Source of the DNA: Variovorax jilinensis
GTDB taxonomy: Bacteria; Pseudomonadota; Gammaproteobacteria; Burkholderiales; Burkholderiaceae_C
Length of the DNA: 64,000 nt
Direction of reading: 5' to 3'
NCBI RefSeq assembly: GCF_030316885.1
Contig: NZ_JASZYQ010000002.1
Span: 70,001 to 134,000, forward strand
Position numbers and translations under genes: made by a program
The notes under the pieces: model-generated
The model's input: the letters and a program-made list of their open reading frames with translations, nothing else
The model's database searches: none
What the model was told of the DNA's origin: nothing
Shown here: positions 32,714 through 46,744 of the stretch, in pieces
Layout: each line of letters starts with the position of its first letter
Numbering within the stretch: position 1 is the first letter of the stretch

Positions 32714-33406
32714 ATGAACGCTCTCGACATGCCGCAACTGCTCGCGCTGGCCGCGGCATTGGGCTGGGCGAGCGGCGTGCGGCTCTACCTCGTGGTGCTG
32801 CTGGTCGGCCTGGCGGGCTACCTGGGCTGGATGCCGCTGCCGGCCGGCCTGCAGCTGCTGGCGCATCCGCTGGTGCTGGGGGTCAGCGGCTTCATGGTCT
32901 TCGTCGAGTTCTTCGCCGACAAGATCCCGGGCCTCGATTCGATCTGGGACATGGTCCACACCGTGATCCGCATCCCGGCCGGTGCCGCGCTCGCGGCCGG
33001 TGTGTTCGGCGCCGACCATGCGGCGATGGCGCTGGTGGCGGCGCTGCTCGGCGGCGGCTTCGCGGCCACGGCCCATGCGGCCAAGGCGACCACGCGCGCC
33101 GCGATCAACACCTCGCCAGAGCCCTTCAGCAACGTCGGCGCCTCGCTGGTCGAGGACACGGCCGTGCCTGTCGGCCTGTGGCTCGCGGTCGCGCATCCGC
33201 TGGCCTTCGGCCTGCTGTTCGTCGCCGTGCTCGCGCTCAGCGTCTGGCTGATCGGCAAGAGCTGGCGCTTCCTCAGATCCCTGTTCGGCCGCCTGGCACG
33301 CATCTTCAGCGGCCGCCCCGATCCTGGCGTGGTCTCCGCGTTCCGGCTCAAGAAGAATCCTCCTGGAGACTCATCGAATGTTCAAGAAAATCCTGATCGC
33401 CAATAG
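32714..33406 (+). CDS. DUF4126 membrane protein
   Basis: A 230-residue integral membrane protein of unknown function, with about five hydrophobic segments (residues 5-25, 30-60, 90-125 and 150-180). Conserved DUF4126 features are ASGVRLYLVVLLVGLAGYLG near the N-terminus, FFADKIPGLDSIWDMVHTVIRIPAGA near 60-85, and ATTRAAINTSPEPFSNVGAS near 127-146. It lies between liuC and liuD and its 3' end overlaps the liuD start by 29 bases. Whether it helps transport or membrane handling of pathway compounds is unknown. Confidence 0.83.
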   Translation: MNALDMPQLLALAAALGWASGVRLYLVVLLVGLAGYLGWMPLPAGLQLLAHPLVLGVSGFMVFVEFFADKIPGLDSIWDMVHTVIRIPAGAALAAGVFGADHAAMALVAALLGGGFAATAHAAKATTRAAINTSPEPFSNVGASLVEDTAVPVGLWLAVAHPLAFGLLFVAVLALSVWLIGKSWRFLRSLFGRLARIFSGRPDPGVVSAFRLKKNPPGDSSNVQENPDRQ

Positions 33407-35372
33407 AGGTGAAATCGCCTGCCGCGTGGCCGCCACCGCGCGCCGCATGGCGATCCGCACGGTCGCCGTGTACTCCGATGCCGACGCGCACGCCAACCAC
33501 GTTCGCGCCTGCGACGAGTCGGTGCACCTCGGCGGCAGCGCGCCGAAGGAAAGCTACCTGCGCTGGGAGAAGATCCTCGAGGCTGCCAAGGCCTCCGGCG
33601 CCGAGGCGGTGCATCCGGGCTACGGCTTCCTGAGCGAGAACGAGGAGTTCGCGCAGGCCTGCGCCGACGCCGGACTGGTGTTCATCGGCCCGCCGCCTTC
33701 GGCGATCAAGGCCATGGGCCTCAAGGCCGAATCGAAGCAGCTCATGGAGAAGGCCCGCGTGCCGCTGGTGCCCGGCTACCACGGCAGCGACCAGGACCCG
33801 GCCCTGCTGCAGCGCGAGGCCGACCGCATCGGCTACCCGGTGCTGATCAAGGCCAGCGCCGGTGGGGGTGGCAAGGGCATGCGCGTGGTCGAGCAGTCGG
33901 CCGACTTCGCCGCCGCACTCGCCTCGTGCCAGCGCGAGGCGATCAACAGCTTCGGCGACGATGCGGTGCTGATCGAGAAGTACGTGCAGCGGCCGCGCCA
34001 CATCGAGATCCAGGTCTTCGGCGACACGCAGGGCAACTACGTCTACCTGTTCGAGCGCGACTGCTCGGTGCAGCGGCGCCACCAGAAGGTGCTCGAGGAA
34101 GCGCCGGCGCCCGGCATGACCGAGGCCATGCGCCGGCAGATGGGCGAGGCCGCGGTGGCTGCAGCACGTGCCGTGAACTACGTCGGCGCAGGCACGGTGG
34201 AATTCATCGTCGAGCAGCGCGGCAGCGACGAGATGAATTTCTTCTTCATGGAGATGAACACGCGCTTGCAGGTGGAGCATCCCGTGACCGAAGCCATCAC
34301 CGGCCTCGACCTCGTGGAATGGCAATTGCGCGTGGCCTCCGGCGAGGCGCTGCCCCTGAAGCAGGACCAGTTGCAGATCCACGGCCATGCGATCGAGGCG
34401 CGCATCTGCGCCGAGAACCCCGACAACAACTTCCTGCCCGCCACCGGCACGCTGCGCATCTATCGCAAGCCGCAGGCCACGGCCTTCCAGCGCAGCCGCG
34501 TGCGGATCGACGACGGCGTGCGCGAGGGCGGCGTGATCTCGCCGTTCTACGACTCGATGATCGCCAAGCTGATCGTGCACGGCGCCACGCGCGAGGAAGC
34601 GCTGGCCCGGCTCGACCTGGCGCTGGCCCAGACCCACATCGTCGGCGTCGCGACCAACGTCCAGTTCCTGCGCGGCGTGCTGCGCACCGATTCGTTCGCG
34701 AATGCGAAGCTCGACACCGCGCTGATCGAGCGCGAGCGCGCCGTGCTGTTCGACCAGGAGCCGCTGGGCCTGCCGCTCGCGGCCGCGGCTTCGATCGCCC
34801 GCACGCTGCTGGCCGAGGCGGCCACTGCCACGGCCGATCCGTTCAGCCGCCGCGACGGCTGGCAGTCGCATGGCGTCGCGACCCGGCCCTTTGAATTCGA
34901 GTTCCGCGGCCAGGCCGAGAAGGCCGAACTTCGCTACCTGCACGACGGCGCGCTGTGGCTGCAGGTCGGCGAAGTCAGCGGCCCGCTCATCATCGGCGCC
35001 TTCGCGGACGGCGAACTCGAGCTGCAATTCGACGGCAAGCGCCATACGCTCACGGTCTACCAGGACGAGGATACGGCCCACGTGTTCGGTGCCGCCGGTG
35101 CGACCCGCATCGTCGCCATCGACCGCCTCGCGCACGCCGGCGAGACCCAGGCCGAAGGCGGCCGGCTCACCGCGCCGATGCCCGGGAAGGTGGTCTCCTT
35201 CGCGGTCAAGGCCGGCGACAAGGTCAGCCGCGGCCAGCCGCTCGCGGTGATGGAGGCGATGAAGATGGAGCACACGATCGCGGCCCCCGCCGACGGCACG
35301 GTCGAGGAGCTTCTTTACGCGCCCGGCGACCAGGTGACCGAGGGCTCGGAGCTGTTGCGCATCGCCGTTTAA
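33378..35372 (+). CDS. liuD: 3-Methylcrotonyl-CoA carboxylase, biotin carboxylase/carrier (alpha) subunit
   Basis: ATP- and bicarbonate-dependent carboxylation of biotin, then delivery to LiuB. The 664 residues comprise biotin carboxylase (about 1-445), a linker domain, and a C-terminal biotinyl carrier (about 590-664). FKKILIANRGEIACRV starts the protein; the ATP-grasp glycine loop ASAGGGGKGMR is near residue 158; EMNTRLQVEHPVTE is near 291; the biotin Lys is in VMEAMKMEHTI near 631. Its start lies inside the DUF4126 gene, with CTGGAGA a few bases upstream. Confidence 0.97.
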   Translation: MFKKILIANRGEIACRVAATARRMAIRTVAVYSDADAHANHVRACDESVHLGGSAPKESYLRWEKILEAAKASGAEAVHPGYGFLSENEEFAQACADAGLVFIGPPPSAIKAMGLKAESKQLMEKARVPLVPGYHGSDQDPALLQREADRIGYPVLIKASAGGGGKGMRVVEQSADFAAALASCQREAINSFGDDAVLIEKYVQRPRHIEIQVFGDTQGNYVYLFERDCSVQRRHQKVLEEAPAPGMTEAMRRQMGEAAVAAARAVNYVGAGTVEFIVEQRGSDEMNFFFMEMNTRLQVEHPVTEAITGLDLVEWQLRVASGEALPLKQDQLQIHGHAIEARICAENPDNNFLPATGTLRIYRKPQATAFQRSRVRIDDGVREGGVISPFYDSMIAKLIVHGATREEALARLDLALAQTHIVGVATNVQFLRGVLRTDSFANAKLDTALIERERAVLFDQEPLGLPLAAAASIARTLLAEAATATADPFSRRDGWQSHGVATRPFEFEFRGQAEKAELRYLHDGALWLQVGEVSGPLIIGAFADGELELQFDGKRHTLTVYQDEDTAHVFGAAGATRIVAIDRLAHAGETQAEGGRLTAPMPGKVVSFAVKAGDKVSRGQPLAVMEAMKMEHTIAAPADGTVEELLYAPGDQVTEGSELLRIAV

Positions 35373-35385
35373 CTAAGTTTGCGGC

Positions 35386-36330
35386 ATGACGACATCACGC
35401 CTGCGCATCCTCACCTGCCTGACCGACACCCGCGCCGAGCCCTGGGTCCGGGGCCTGCGCGCCGCGCTGCCCGAGGCAGAGGTCGAAGACTGGGCGCCGG
35501 GTGCCGCGCCAGCCGACCACGCGGTGGTGTGGGCGCCGCCCCAGGCCTTCATCGACGAGCAACCCGGTCTGCGCGGCCTCTTCAACATCGGCGCGGGCGT
35601 CGACGCGCTGCTCCGGCTGCGCCTGCCACCGGCCACCCGCGTGGTGCGGCTCGACGACGCCGGCATGTCGGTGCAGATGGCCGAGTACGTCTGCCATTTC
35701 CTGATCCGCCATTTCCGCGAATTCGATGCCTACGAGTCGGAGTCGCGCGCCGGGCGATGGAGCTACCGCAAGCCGCGCGAGCGCAAGGATTTCGCGGTCG
35801 GCGTGATGGGACTCGGCGTGCTCGGCGAGCGCGTGGCCAGGGCGGTCGCGCAGTTCGAATTTCCCGTGAACGGCTGGAGCCGCTCGCCCAAGCGGATCGA
35901 TGGCGTGCGCGGCTTCGCGGGCGCCGCGCAGTTCGACGACTTCCTGTCCGCGAGCCGCGTGCTCGTGAACCTGCTGCCGCTGACCGACGAGACGCACGGC
36001 ATCCTGAACGGCGGCACGCTGTCGAAGCTGAACGACGGACGTCCGGGCGGCTACCTGATCAACGTCGCGCGCGGCGCGCACCTGGTCGACGACGACCTGA
36101 TCCCGCTGCTCGACAGCGGCCAGCTCGCGGGCGCGACGCTCGACGTCTTCGATGTCGAGCCGCTGCCCGCGGGCCATGCGTTCTGGTCGCACCCGAAGAT
36201 CGCGGTGACGCCGCACGGCTCGGCCCGCACCGAGCGCGACACCTCGATCGCGCAGATCGCGACCAAGATCCGGGCGCTCGATCGCGGAGAGCCCGTGGCT
36301 GGTGTGGTCGATGCGAAACGCGGATACTGA
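35386..36330 (+). CDS. ghrA: Glyoxylate/hydroxypyruvate reductase A-type 2-hydroxyacid dehydrogenase
   Basis: NAD(P)H-dependent reduction of glyoxylate or hydroxypyruvate in the cytoplasm; 314 residues, as for GhrA. Visible: nucleotide-binding GVMGLGVLGERVARAV near residue 141, LLPLTDETHGILN, and INVARGAHLVDDDLIPLLD with the substrate-binding Arg. The conserved DVFDVEPLPAGHAFWSHPK supplies Glu, and the catalytic His is in VTPHGSA near 283. It lies 13 bases after liuD inside the liu operon, although it has no step in leucine breakdown. Other 2-ketoacids are possible substrates. Confidence 0.87.
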   Translation: MTTSRLRILTCLTDTRAEPWVRGLRAALPEAEVEDWAPGAAPADHAVVWAPPQAFIDEQPGLRGLFNIGAGVDALLRLRLPPATRVVRLDDAGMSVQMAEYVCHFLIRHFREFDAYESESRAGRWSYRKPRERKDFAVGVMGLGVLGERVARAVAQFEFPVNGWSRSPKRIDGVRGFAGAAQFDDFLSASRVLVNLLPLTDETHGILNGGTLSKLNDGRPGGYLINVARGAHLVDDDLIPLLDSGQLAGATLDVFDVEPLPAGHAFWSHPKIAVTPHGSARTERDTSIAQIATKIRALDRGEPVAGVVDAKRGY

Positions 36331-36352
36331 TTCCTTCCCCAGAGAGACGGAC

Positions 36353-37273
36353 ATGAAACTCCCCCCACGCGTCAGGATCGTCGACGTCGGCCCGCGCGAC
36401 GGCCTCCAGAACGAGAAGCAGCCGGTCTCGGCCGAGATCAAGATCGGACTCGTGCACCGCCTGCAGGATGCGGGCCTGACGGAGATCGAGGTCACGAGCT
36501 TCGTCTCGCCCAAGTGGGTGCCGCAGATGGCCGACAACGCCGAGGTGATGCACGGCATCCGGCGCAAGGCCGGCGTGCGCTACTCGGTGCTGACGCCCAA
36601 CATGAAGGGCCTCGAAGCCGCGCTGGCTGCGCCGCGCGCCGAGTGGCCCGACGAGATCGTGGTCTTCGGCGCCGCCAGCGAGGCCTTCAGCCAGAAGAAC
36701 ATCAACTGCTCGATCGCCGAGAGCATCGAGCGCTTCGCGCCGGTGGTGGCGGCGGCGCGCGAGCAGGGCATTGCGGTGCGTGGCGCCATGTCGTGCACGG
36801 TGGGATGTCCCTACGAGGGCGAGATCGCACCCGAGCGCGTCGGCATGCTGGCCAGGCTGATGAAGGACATCGGCGTGCAGCGGGTGGACGTGGCCGACAC
36901 CATCGGCGTCGGCACGCCGCGCAAGGTGCGGGCTGCCATGGAGGCCACGCTGGCGCACTTCGAGGTGGACCGCGTCTCGGGCCACTTCCACGACACCTAC
37001 GGGCAGGCGCTGGTCAACACGCTGGCCTCGCTCGAGCTGGGGGTCTGGAACTTCCAGTCCTCGTCCGCCGGGCTGGGTGGCTGCCCCTACGCCAAGGGGG
37101 CCACCGGGAACGTGGCGACCGAGGACGTGGTCTACATGCTGCAGGGCATGGGCATCGAGACCGGCATCGATCTCGATCGGCTGATCGATGCCGGCGTCTA
37201 CATCAGCGAGGCGCTCGGGCGCGAGCCCAATTCGCGCGCCTCGAAGGCGATCCGCAACAAGCGCCTCGGCTGA
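36353..37273 (+). CDS. liuE: Hydroxymethylglutaryl-CoA lyase
   Basis: Cleaves HMG-CoA to acetyl-CoA and acetoacetate, the end of the liu pathway. The 306-residue TIM-barrel protein opens with VRIVDVGPRDGLQNEK, which has the metal-binding Asp and catalytic Arg. It continues with EVTSFVSPKWVPQMAD and GAMSCTVGCPYEG, and near 236-255 GLGGCPYAKGATGNVATED carries the catalytic Cys and the family signature. The ATG at 36353 follows an AGAGAGACGG purine stretch; the upstream extension overlaps ghrA. YbaK follows one base after its stop. Confidence 0.96.
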   Translation: MKLPPRVRIVDVGPRDGLQNEKQPVSAEIKIGLVHRLQDAGLTEIEVTSFVSPKWVPQMADNAEVMHGIRRKAGVRYSVLTPNMKGLEAALAAPRAEWPDEIVVFGAASEAFSQKNINCSIAESIERFAPVVAAAREQGIAVRGAMSCTVGCPYEGEIAPERVGMLARLMKDIGVQRVDVADTIGVGTPRKVRAAMEATLAHFEVDRVSGHFHDTYGQALVNTLASLELGVWNFQSSSAGLGGCPYAKGATGNVATEDVVYMLQGMGIETGIDLDRLIDAGVYISEALGREPNSRASKAIRNKRLG

Positions 37274-37274
37274 C

Positions 37275-37763
37275 ATGTGCGGCGCCGAACTGACATCCCT
37301 GCCCGAAGGCGTGCAGCGCGTCGCGCGTCTGCTGCATCAACGCGGCCATGCGCACGCGCCGCAGATGCTCGACGACGCTGCCCGCACCGCGCAGCAGGCG
37401 GCCGATGCGCTCGGCATCGCGCTGGGCCAGATCGCCAAGAGCATCGTCTTCCGCCGCAAGGCGGACGATGTCGCGGTGCTGGTCGTGACCTCGGGCGACC
37501 GCCGTGTCGACGAGAAGAAGGTCGAGGCACTGGTCGGCCGCCTGGGCCGTGCCGATGCCGATTTCGTCAAGGCGCGCACCGGCTTCTCGATCGGCGGCGT
37601 CTCGCCCTTCGCGCATGCCACGCCGCCCGTGATGCTGATCGACCGCGAGCTGTTCCGCTTCGATGACGTCTGGGCTGCGGCCGGGCATCCGCATGCCGTG
37701 GTGCGGCTGCGGCCGCAGGACCTCGAAGGCCTGACCGGCGCACCGGTCGCGGACGTGGTGTGA
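37275..37763 (+). CDS. YbaK/EbsC-family aminoacyl-tRNA deacylase
   Basis: A 162-residue editing-type protein that removes mischarged amino acids from tRNA, most often Cys- or Ala-tRNA-Pro. Family blocks are [18 protein letters not shown] (near 45-62), where the Lys is functionally important, then [16 protein letters not shown] and [17 protein letters not shown], the conserved GGxxPF loop. The exact target tRNA is not clear. It starts one base after the liuE stop (TGACATG) and its stop overlaps the GTG of the DUF1289 gene, so it is part of the operon tail. Confidence 0.87.
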   Translation: MCGAELTSLPEGVQRVARLLHQRGHAHAPQMLDDAARTAQQAADALGIALGQIAKSIVFRRKADDVAVLVVTSGDRRVDEKKVEALVGRLGRADADFVKARTGFSIGGVSPFAHATPPVMLIDRELFRFDDVWAAAGHPHAVVRLRPQDLEGLTGAPVADVV

Positions 37764-38038
37764 ACGCCGCGAGCGCCTTCAGGACCGGCCTGCAGCCGCT
37801 CGAACTGGCCCGGCGCGCGGCAGCTGCACGCTCGCTGGCGGCCGACCTGCCGTCGCCCTGCATCTCGATCTGCCGCATGGACGCGGCGAGCGGATTCTGC
37901 GAAGGCTGCCTGCGCACCCTGCCCGAGATCGCGGGCTGGGGCCGCATGGACGATGCCGGCAAGCGCAGCGTCTGGCGCGCCATCGAACTGCGCGCCGCGG
38001 CCGGCTTCGGCGCCGCCATCGACCAGGAACCCGCATGA
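37760..38038 (+). CDS. DUF1289 small Cys-rich protein
   Basis: A 92-residue protein with GTG start. The DUF1289 motif [22 protein letters not shown] (split as Cys at about 34, 38, 47 and 50) has four Cys that could hold zinc or an iron-sulfur cluster, followed by [17 protein letters not shown]. Function unknown. It overlaps YbaK upstream (GTGA) and the isomerase downstream (ATGA), which supports translation from 37760 even though only weak ribosome-site signal is present. Confidence 0.85.
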   Translation: MNAASAFRTGLQPLELARRAAAARSLAADLPSPCISICRMDAASGFCEGCLRTLPEIAGWGRMDDAGKRSVWRAIELRAAAGFGAAIDQEPA

Positions 38039-38679
38039 AGCACCTGACCTTCCATCTCGACTTCATCTCGCCCTACGCCTACCTGGCCTTCGAACGCCTG
38101 CCGCAGGCACTCGAGGGCCTCAGCTACAGCGTCGCCTACCGGCCGCTGCTGCTGGGCGCACTGCTCAAGCACCATGGCCAGCTCGGTCCGGCCGAGATTC
38201 CCTCCAAGCGCAGCTGGACCTACCGGCATGCGCTGTGGCTCGGCCATGCGCACGGCATTCCGATCCGCATGCCGGCCAGCCATCCCTACAACCCGCTGCC
38301 GCACCTGCGGCTCGCGCTCGCCACCACCGACGATGGCGACATCAGCCGGCACGTGGCCGAGCGCATCTTCGGCGACGTCTGGCAAAGCGCGGGCGAAGCA
38401 GGCGATGCGGCGCGCCTGGCCGCGCTGGCGGCTTCGCTGCAACTGCTGCGCGATCCTGCAGGCGATGAGGTCAAGGCCCAGCTCCGGGCCAATGTCGATG
38501 AAGCAGTCGCGCGCGGCGTCTTCGGCGTGCCGGCCATCGAGGTCGACGGACGGGTCTTCTGGGGCTTCGACGGCCTGCCGATGCTGCGCGGCTTCCTGCA
38601 GGGCGATCCGTGGTTCGACGGGCCCGATTGGGAGGGCGCCGACCAGCGACCTTCACTGCTGCGCAGCAACATTCGGTAG
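38035..38679 (+). CDS. 2-Hydroxychromene-2-carboxylate isomerase-like (DsbA fold, kappa-GST)
   Basis: A 214-residue protein of the DsbA-like kappa-GST group, in which known members isomerise 2-hydroxychromene-2-carboxylate with glutathione in naphthalene breakdown. It opens with [14 protein letters not shown] (the conserved Ser of the active site), [20 protein letters not shown], and ends with [24 protein letters not shown], typical of the family. No naphthalene genes are near, so the true substrate is probably different. Last gene of the liu operon; 143 bases follow before the transporter. Confidence 0.85.
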   Translation: MKHLTFHLDFISPYAYLAFERLPQALEGLSYSVAYRPLLLGALLKHHGQLGPAEIPSKRSWTYRHALWLGHAHGIPIRMPASHPYNPLPHLRLALATTDDGDISRHVAERIFGDVWQSAGEAGDAARLAALAASLQLLRDPAGDEVKAQLRANVDEAVARGVFGVPAIEVDGRVFWGFDGLPMLRGFLQGDPWFDGPDWEGADQRPSLLRSNIR

Positions 38680-38685
38680 TTTTCT

Positions 38686-38691
38686 TACAAT
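38686..38691 (+). promoter_or_regulatory. Candidate -10 box upstream of the MHS transporter
   Basis: TACAAT lies seven bases after the isomerase stop, 137 bases before the transporter start. The intervening leader contains a TTGACC at 38712-38717 but no clear second promoter. The -35 for this box is weak. Confidence 0.35.
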
Positions 38692-38822
38692 CCGAAACGT
38701 CGTCCGCGGGTTTGACCTTAATCCGTCAGCAACGGTTCAGTTTCGCGACAGCCTCGGGTCAGTCGTCACTCCAAGAATGCGTCAGCCCACGCCGTGGGTG
38801 GATATTTCTTACAGGAGACGAC

Positions 38823-40511
38823 ATGGCAGCCACACTAGATTCGCGGGGAGCGGCAGTTCCCCGGCCCATGACCCCGGAGGAGAAGAAGGTCATCTTCGCC
38901 TCGTCGCTCGGGACCGTATTCGAGTGGTACGACTTCTACCTCTACGGCTCGCTCGCCGCGGTCATCGCGCGCCAGTTCTTCAGCGGCCTGGACGCGGGTG
39001 CGGCCTTCATCTTCGCGCTGCTGGCCTTCGCGGCCGGTTTCCTGGTGCGTCCGTTCGGTGCCATCGTGTTCGGCCGCCTCGGCGACATGATCGGTCGCAA
39101 GTACACCTTCCTCGTGACCATCCTGATCATGGGCCTGTCGACCTTCATCGTCGGCCTGCTGCCCAGCTACGCGACCATCGGCGTCGCGGCGCCCGTGATC
39201 CTGATCGCGCTGCGCATGCTGCAGGGCCTCGCGCTCGGCGGCGAGTACGGCGGTGCAGCCACCTACGTGGCCGAGCATTCGCCGCACGGCAAGCGCGGCG
39301 CCTACACCTCGTGGATCCAGACCACCGCCACGCTCGGCCTGTTCCTGAGCCTGCTGGTGATCCTGGGCGTGCGTGAAGGCCTCGGTGAAGCCGCCTTCGC
39401 CGAGTGGGGCTGGCGCATTCCGTTCCTGGTCTCGATCCTGCTGCTCGCCATCTCGGTGTGGATCCGCCTCTCGCTGTCCGAATCGCCGGCCTTCCAGAAG
39501 ATGAAGGCCGAGGGCAAGACCTCGAAGGCACCGCTGTCCGAATCCTTCGGCGAGTGGAAGAACCTCAAGATCGTGATCCTGGCGCTGGTGGGCCTGACCG
39601 CCGGCCAGGCCGTGGTCTGGTACACGGGCCAGTTCTACGCGCTGTTCTTCCTGACGCAACAGCTCAAGGTCGATGCGACCACCGCCAACCTGATGATCGC
39701 TGCCGCGCTGCTGCTCGGCACGCCGTTCTTCGTGGTCTTCGGCACGCTGTCGGACAAGATCGGCCGCAAGCCCATCATCATGGCCGGCTGCCTGCTGGCC
39801 ATCGTGACCTATTTCCCGGTATTCAAGATGCTGACCGAGAACGCCAACCCCGCACTGGCCCGCGCGCAGGCCACGGCCGGCGTCACGGTGACCGCCGATC
39901 CGCGTTCCTGCTCGTTCCAGGGCAACCCGGTGGCTCGCGAGATCGACTTCAGCAGCTCCTGCGACATCGCCAAGCGCTACCTGGTGCAGAACTCGGTGAG
40001 CTACGAGCGCGCCGACGGTCCTGCCGGCTCGCCCGCCGTCGTCAAGATCGGTTCCGCGACCATCACGGCGCCTACCGGCAACGTGGTCAACAGCAAGTTC
40101 GACGAGGCTTCGGCCAAGGAGATCGCGGCCTTCAAGAAGAACGTGGCCGAGCAGCTCAAGGCCGCTGGCTACCCGACCAAGGCCGACCCGGCGCAGATCA
40201 ACAAGGTCATGACCGTGGTGCTTCTGTTCTGGCTGGTGCTGCTGGTGACCATGGTCTACGGCCCGATCGCCGCCATGCTGGTCGAACTGTTCCCGACCCG
40301 CATCCGCTACACCTCGATGAGCCTGCCGTACCACATCGGCAACGGCTGGTTCGGCGGCCTGCTGCCCACCACCGCCTTCGCGATCGTGGCCAGCACCGGT
40401 AACATGTACAACGGCCTCTGGTACCCGATCGTGATCGCCGCGATCACGCTGGTGGTCGGTACCATCTTCATCCGCGAGACCAAGGACGTCGACATCTACG
40501 CCAACGACTGA
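38823..40511 (+). CDS. MHS-family MFS transporter with a large extra periplasmic loop
   Basis: A 562-residue inner-membrane symporter of the metabolite:H+ symporter group (ShiA/ProP-like), twelve helices. FEWYDFYLYGSLA in helix 1, GRLGDMIGRKYTF and GTLSDKIGRKPII (the motif-A repeats) and LGGEYGGAATYVAEHSP fix the family. Unusual: about 120 residues (about 338-458) lie between helices 9 and 10. By topology the loop is periplasmic, and it carries two Cys (SCSFQ and SSSCD) that could form a disulfide. CAGGAG precedes the start. The substrate is unknown; a carboxylate is likely. A terminator follows. Confidence 0.9.
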   Translation: MAATLDSRGAAVPRPMTPEEKKVIFASSLGTVFEWYDFYLYGSLAAVIARQFFSGLDAGAAFIFALLAFAAGFLVRPFGAIVFGRLGDMIGRKYTFLVTILIMGLSTFIVGLLPSYATIGVAAPVILIALRMLQGLALGGEYGGAATYVAEHSPHGKRGAYTSWIQTTATLGLFLSLLVILGVREGLGEAAFAEWGWRIPFLVSILLLAISVWIRLSLSESPAFQKMKAEGKTSKAPLSESFGEWKNLKIVILALVGLTAGQAVVWYTGQFYALFFLTQQLKVDATTANLMIAAALLLGTPFFVVFGTLSDKIGRKPIIMAGCLLAIVTYFPVFKMLTENANPALARAQATAGVTVTADPRSCSFQGNPVAREIDFSSSCDIAKRYLVQNSVSYERADGPAGSPAVVKIGSATITAPTGNVVNSKFDEASAKEIAAFKKNVAEQLKAAGYPTKADPAQINKVMTVVLLFWLVLLVTMVYGPIAAMLVELFPTRIRYTSMSLPYHIGNGWFGGLLPTTAFAIVASTGNMYNGLWYPIVIAAITLVVGTIFIRETKDVDIYAND

Positions 40512-40554
40512 CCGTCTGCACGAACGAGGGCCATCCGGCCCTCGGTTCAACAAA

Positions 40555-40589
40555 GAGGCTTCGCGCCCCCGCGGCGCGAGGCCTTTTTC
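40555..40589 (+). terminator. Rho-independent terminator after the MHS transporter
   Basis: GAGGCTTCGCGC and GCGCGAGGCC form a G+C-rich stem (one G-U) with a short C-rich loop and TTTTTCTT tail. A second hairpin (CGAGGGCC/GGCCCTCG, about 40524-40543) without a T-run precedes it. The next gene starts only about 25 bases later. Confidence 0.8.
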
Positions 40590-40614
40590 TTGAACAATTC
40601 AGGAGACTTGAAAC

Positions 40615-40785
40615 ATGTGGAAGATCATCGTCGGCTTCGTCATCTTCGCGGCCATCGTGATGTACGTGCTGAGCAAGGCCGGCGGCAGCGTCGACATGTC
40701 GGGCGAGAAGCACGGGGGCGACGCCCTGCATGCGCCGGCCGAGGCGCCCGCCGCGGCCCCGGCGGCGCCAGCCCCGGCCAAGTAA
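40615..40785 (+). CDS. 56-residue single-helix membrane protein
   Basis: A small protein: MWKIIVGFVIFAAIVMYVLS forms one N-terminal membrane helix, followed by KAGGSVDMSGEKHGGD and an Ala/Pro tail ending in PAK. AGGAG at 40601-40605 gives a well-spaced ribosome site. Similar small proteins are known as hypothetical proteins in comamonads (recollection). A tail of this type could reach into the periplasm or cytoplasm. It lies just after the MHS terminator, and a hairpin follows at 40793-40820. No function is assigned. Confidence 0.72.
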   Translation: MWKIIVGFVIFAAIVMYVLSKAGGSVDMSGEKHGGDALHAPAEAPAAAPAAPAPAK

Positions 40786-40792
40786 GAGGCGT

Positions 40793-40820
40793 CAGGCGCG
40801 CTGCGGCGCGCTCCTGTTTC
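40793..40820 (+). terminator. Possible weak terminator after the small membrane protein
   Basis: CAGG-CGCGC pairs with GCGCG-ct-CCTG around a TGCG loop, followed by TTTCCTCTTG. The T-tract is interrupted, so this is a weak candidate. Confidence 0.4.
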
Positions 40821-40903
40821 CTCTTGTAAGCGTGCGCCCCTGCGAAGTCCCTGCGCTGCGCTGGAGCATCCGGTAGCGCACCGGCCTGTCACGCCGGTGT
40901 TCC

Positions 40904-40909
40904 TAGAAT
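40904..40909 (+). promoter_or_regulatory. Candidate -10 box for the double-length uvrA gene
   Basis: TAGAAT 24 bases before the start codon. A perfect 7-bp hairpin (CACCGGC / GCCGGTG, 40879-40899) lies immediately upstream. No CTGT-N8-ACAG LexA box was found in the 148-base gap. Confidence 0.4.
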
Positions 40910-40933
40910 GTCTGCCCCACCCCCAAGGCATTC

Positions 40934-46743
<5,810 letters not shown>

Positions 46744-46744
<1 letters not shown>

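Noticed and set aside
40786..40933. LexA/SOS box in front of the double-length uvrA
   Set aside because: No CTGT-N8-ACAG was found; only a CACCGGC/GCCGGTG hairpin and a TAGAAT box are present.
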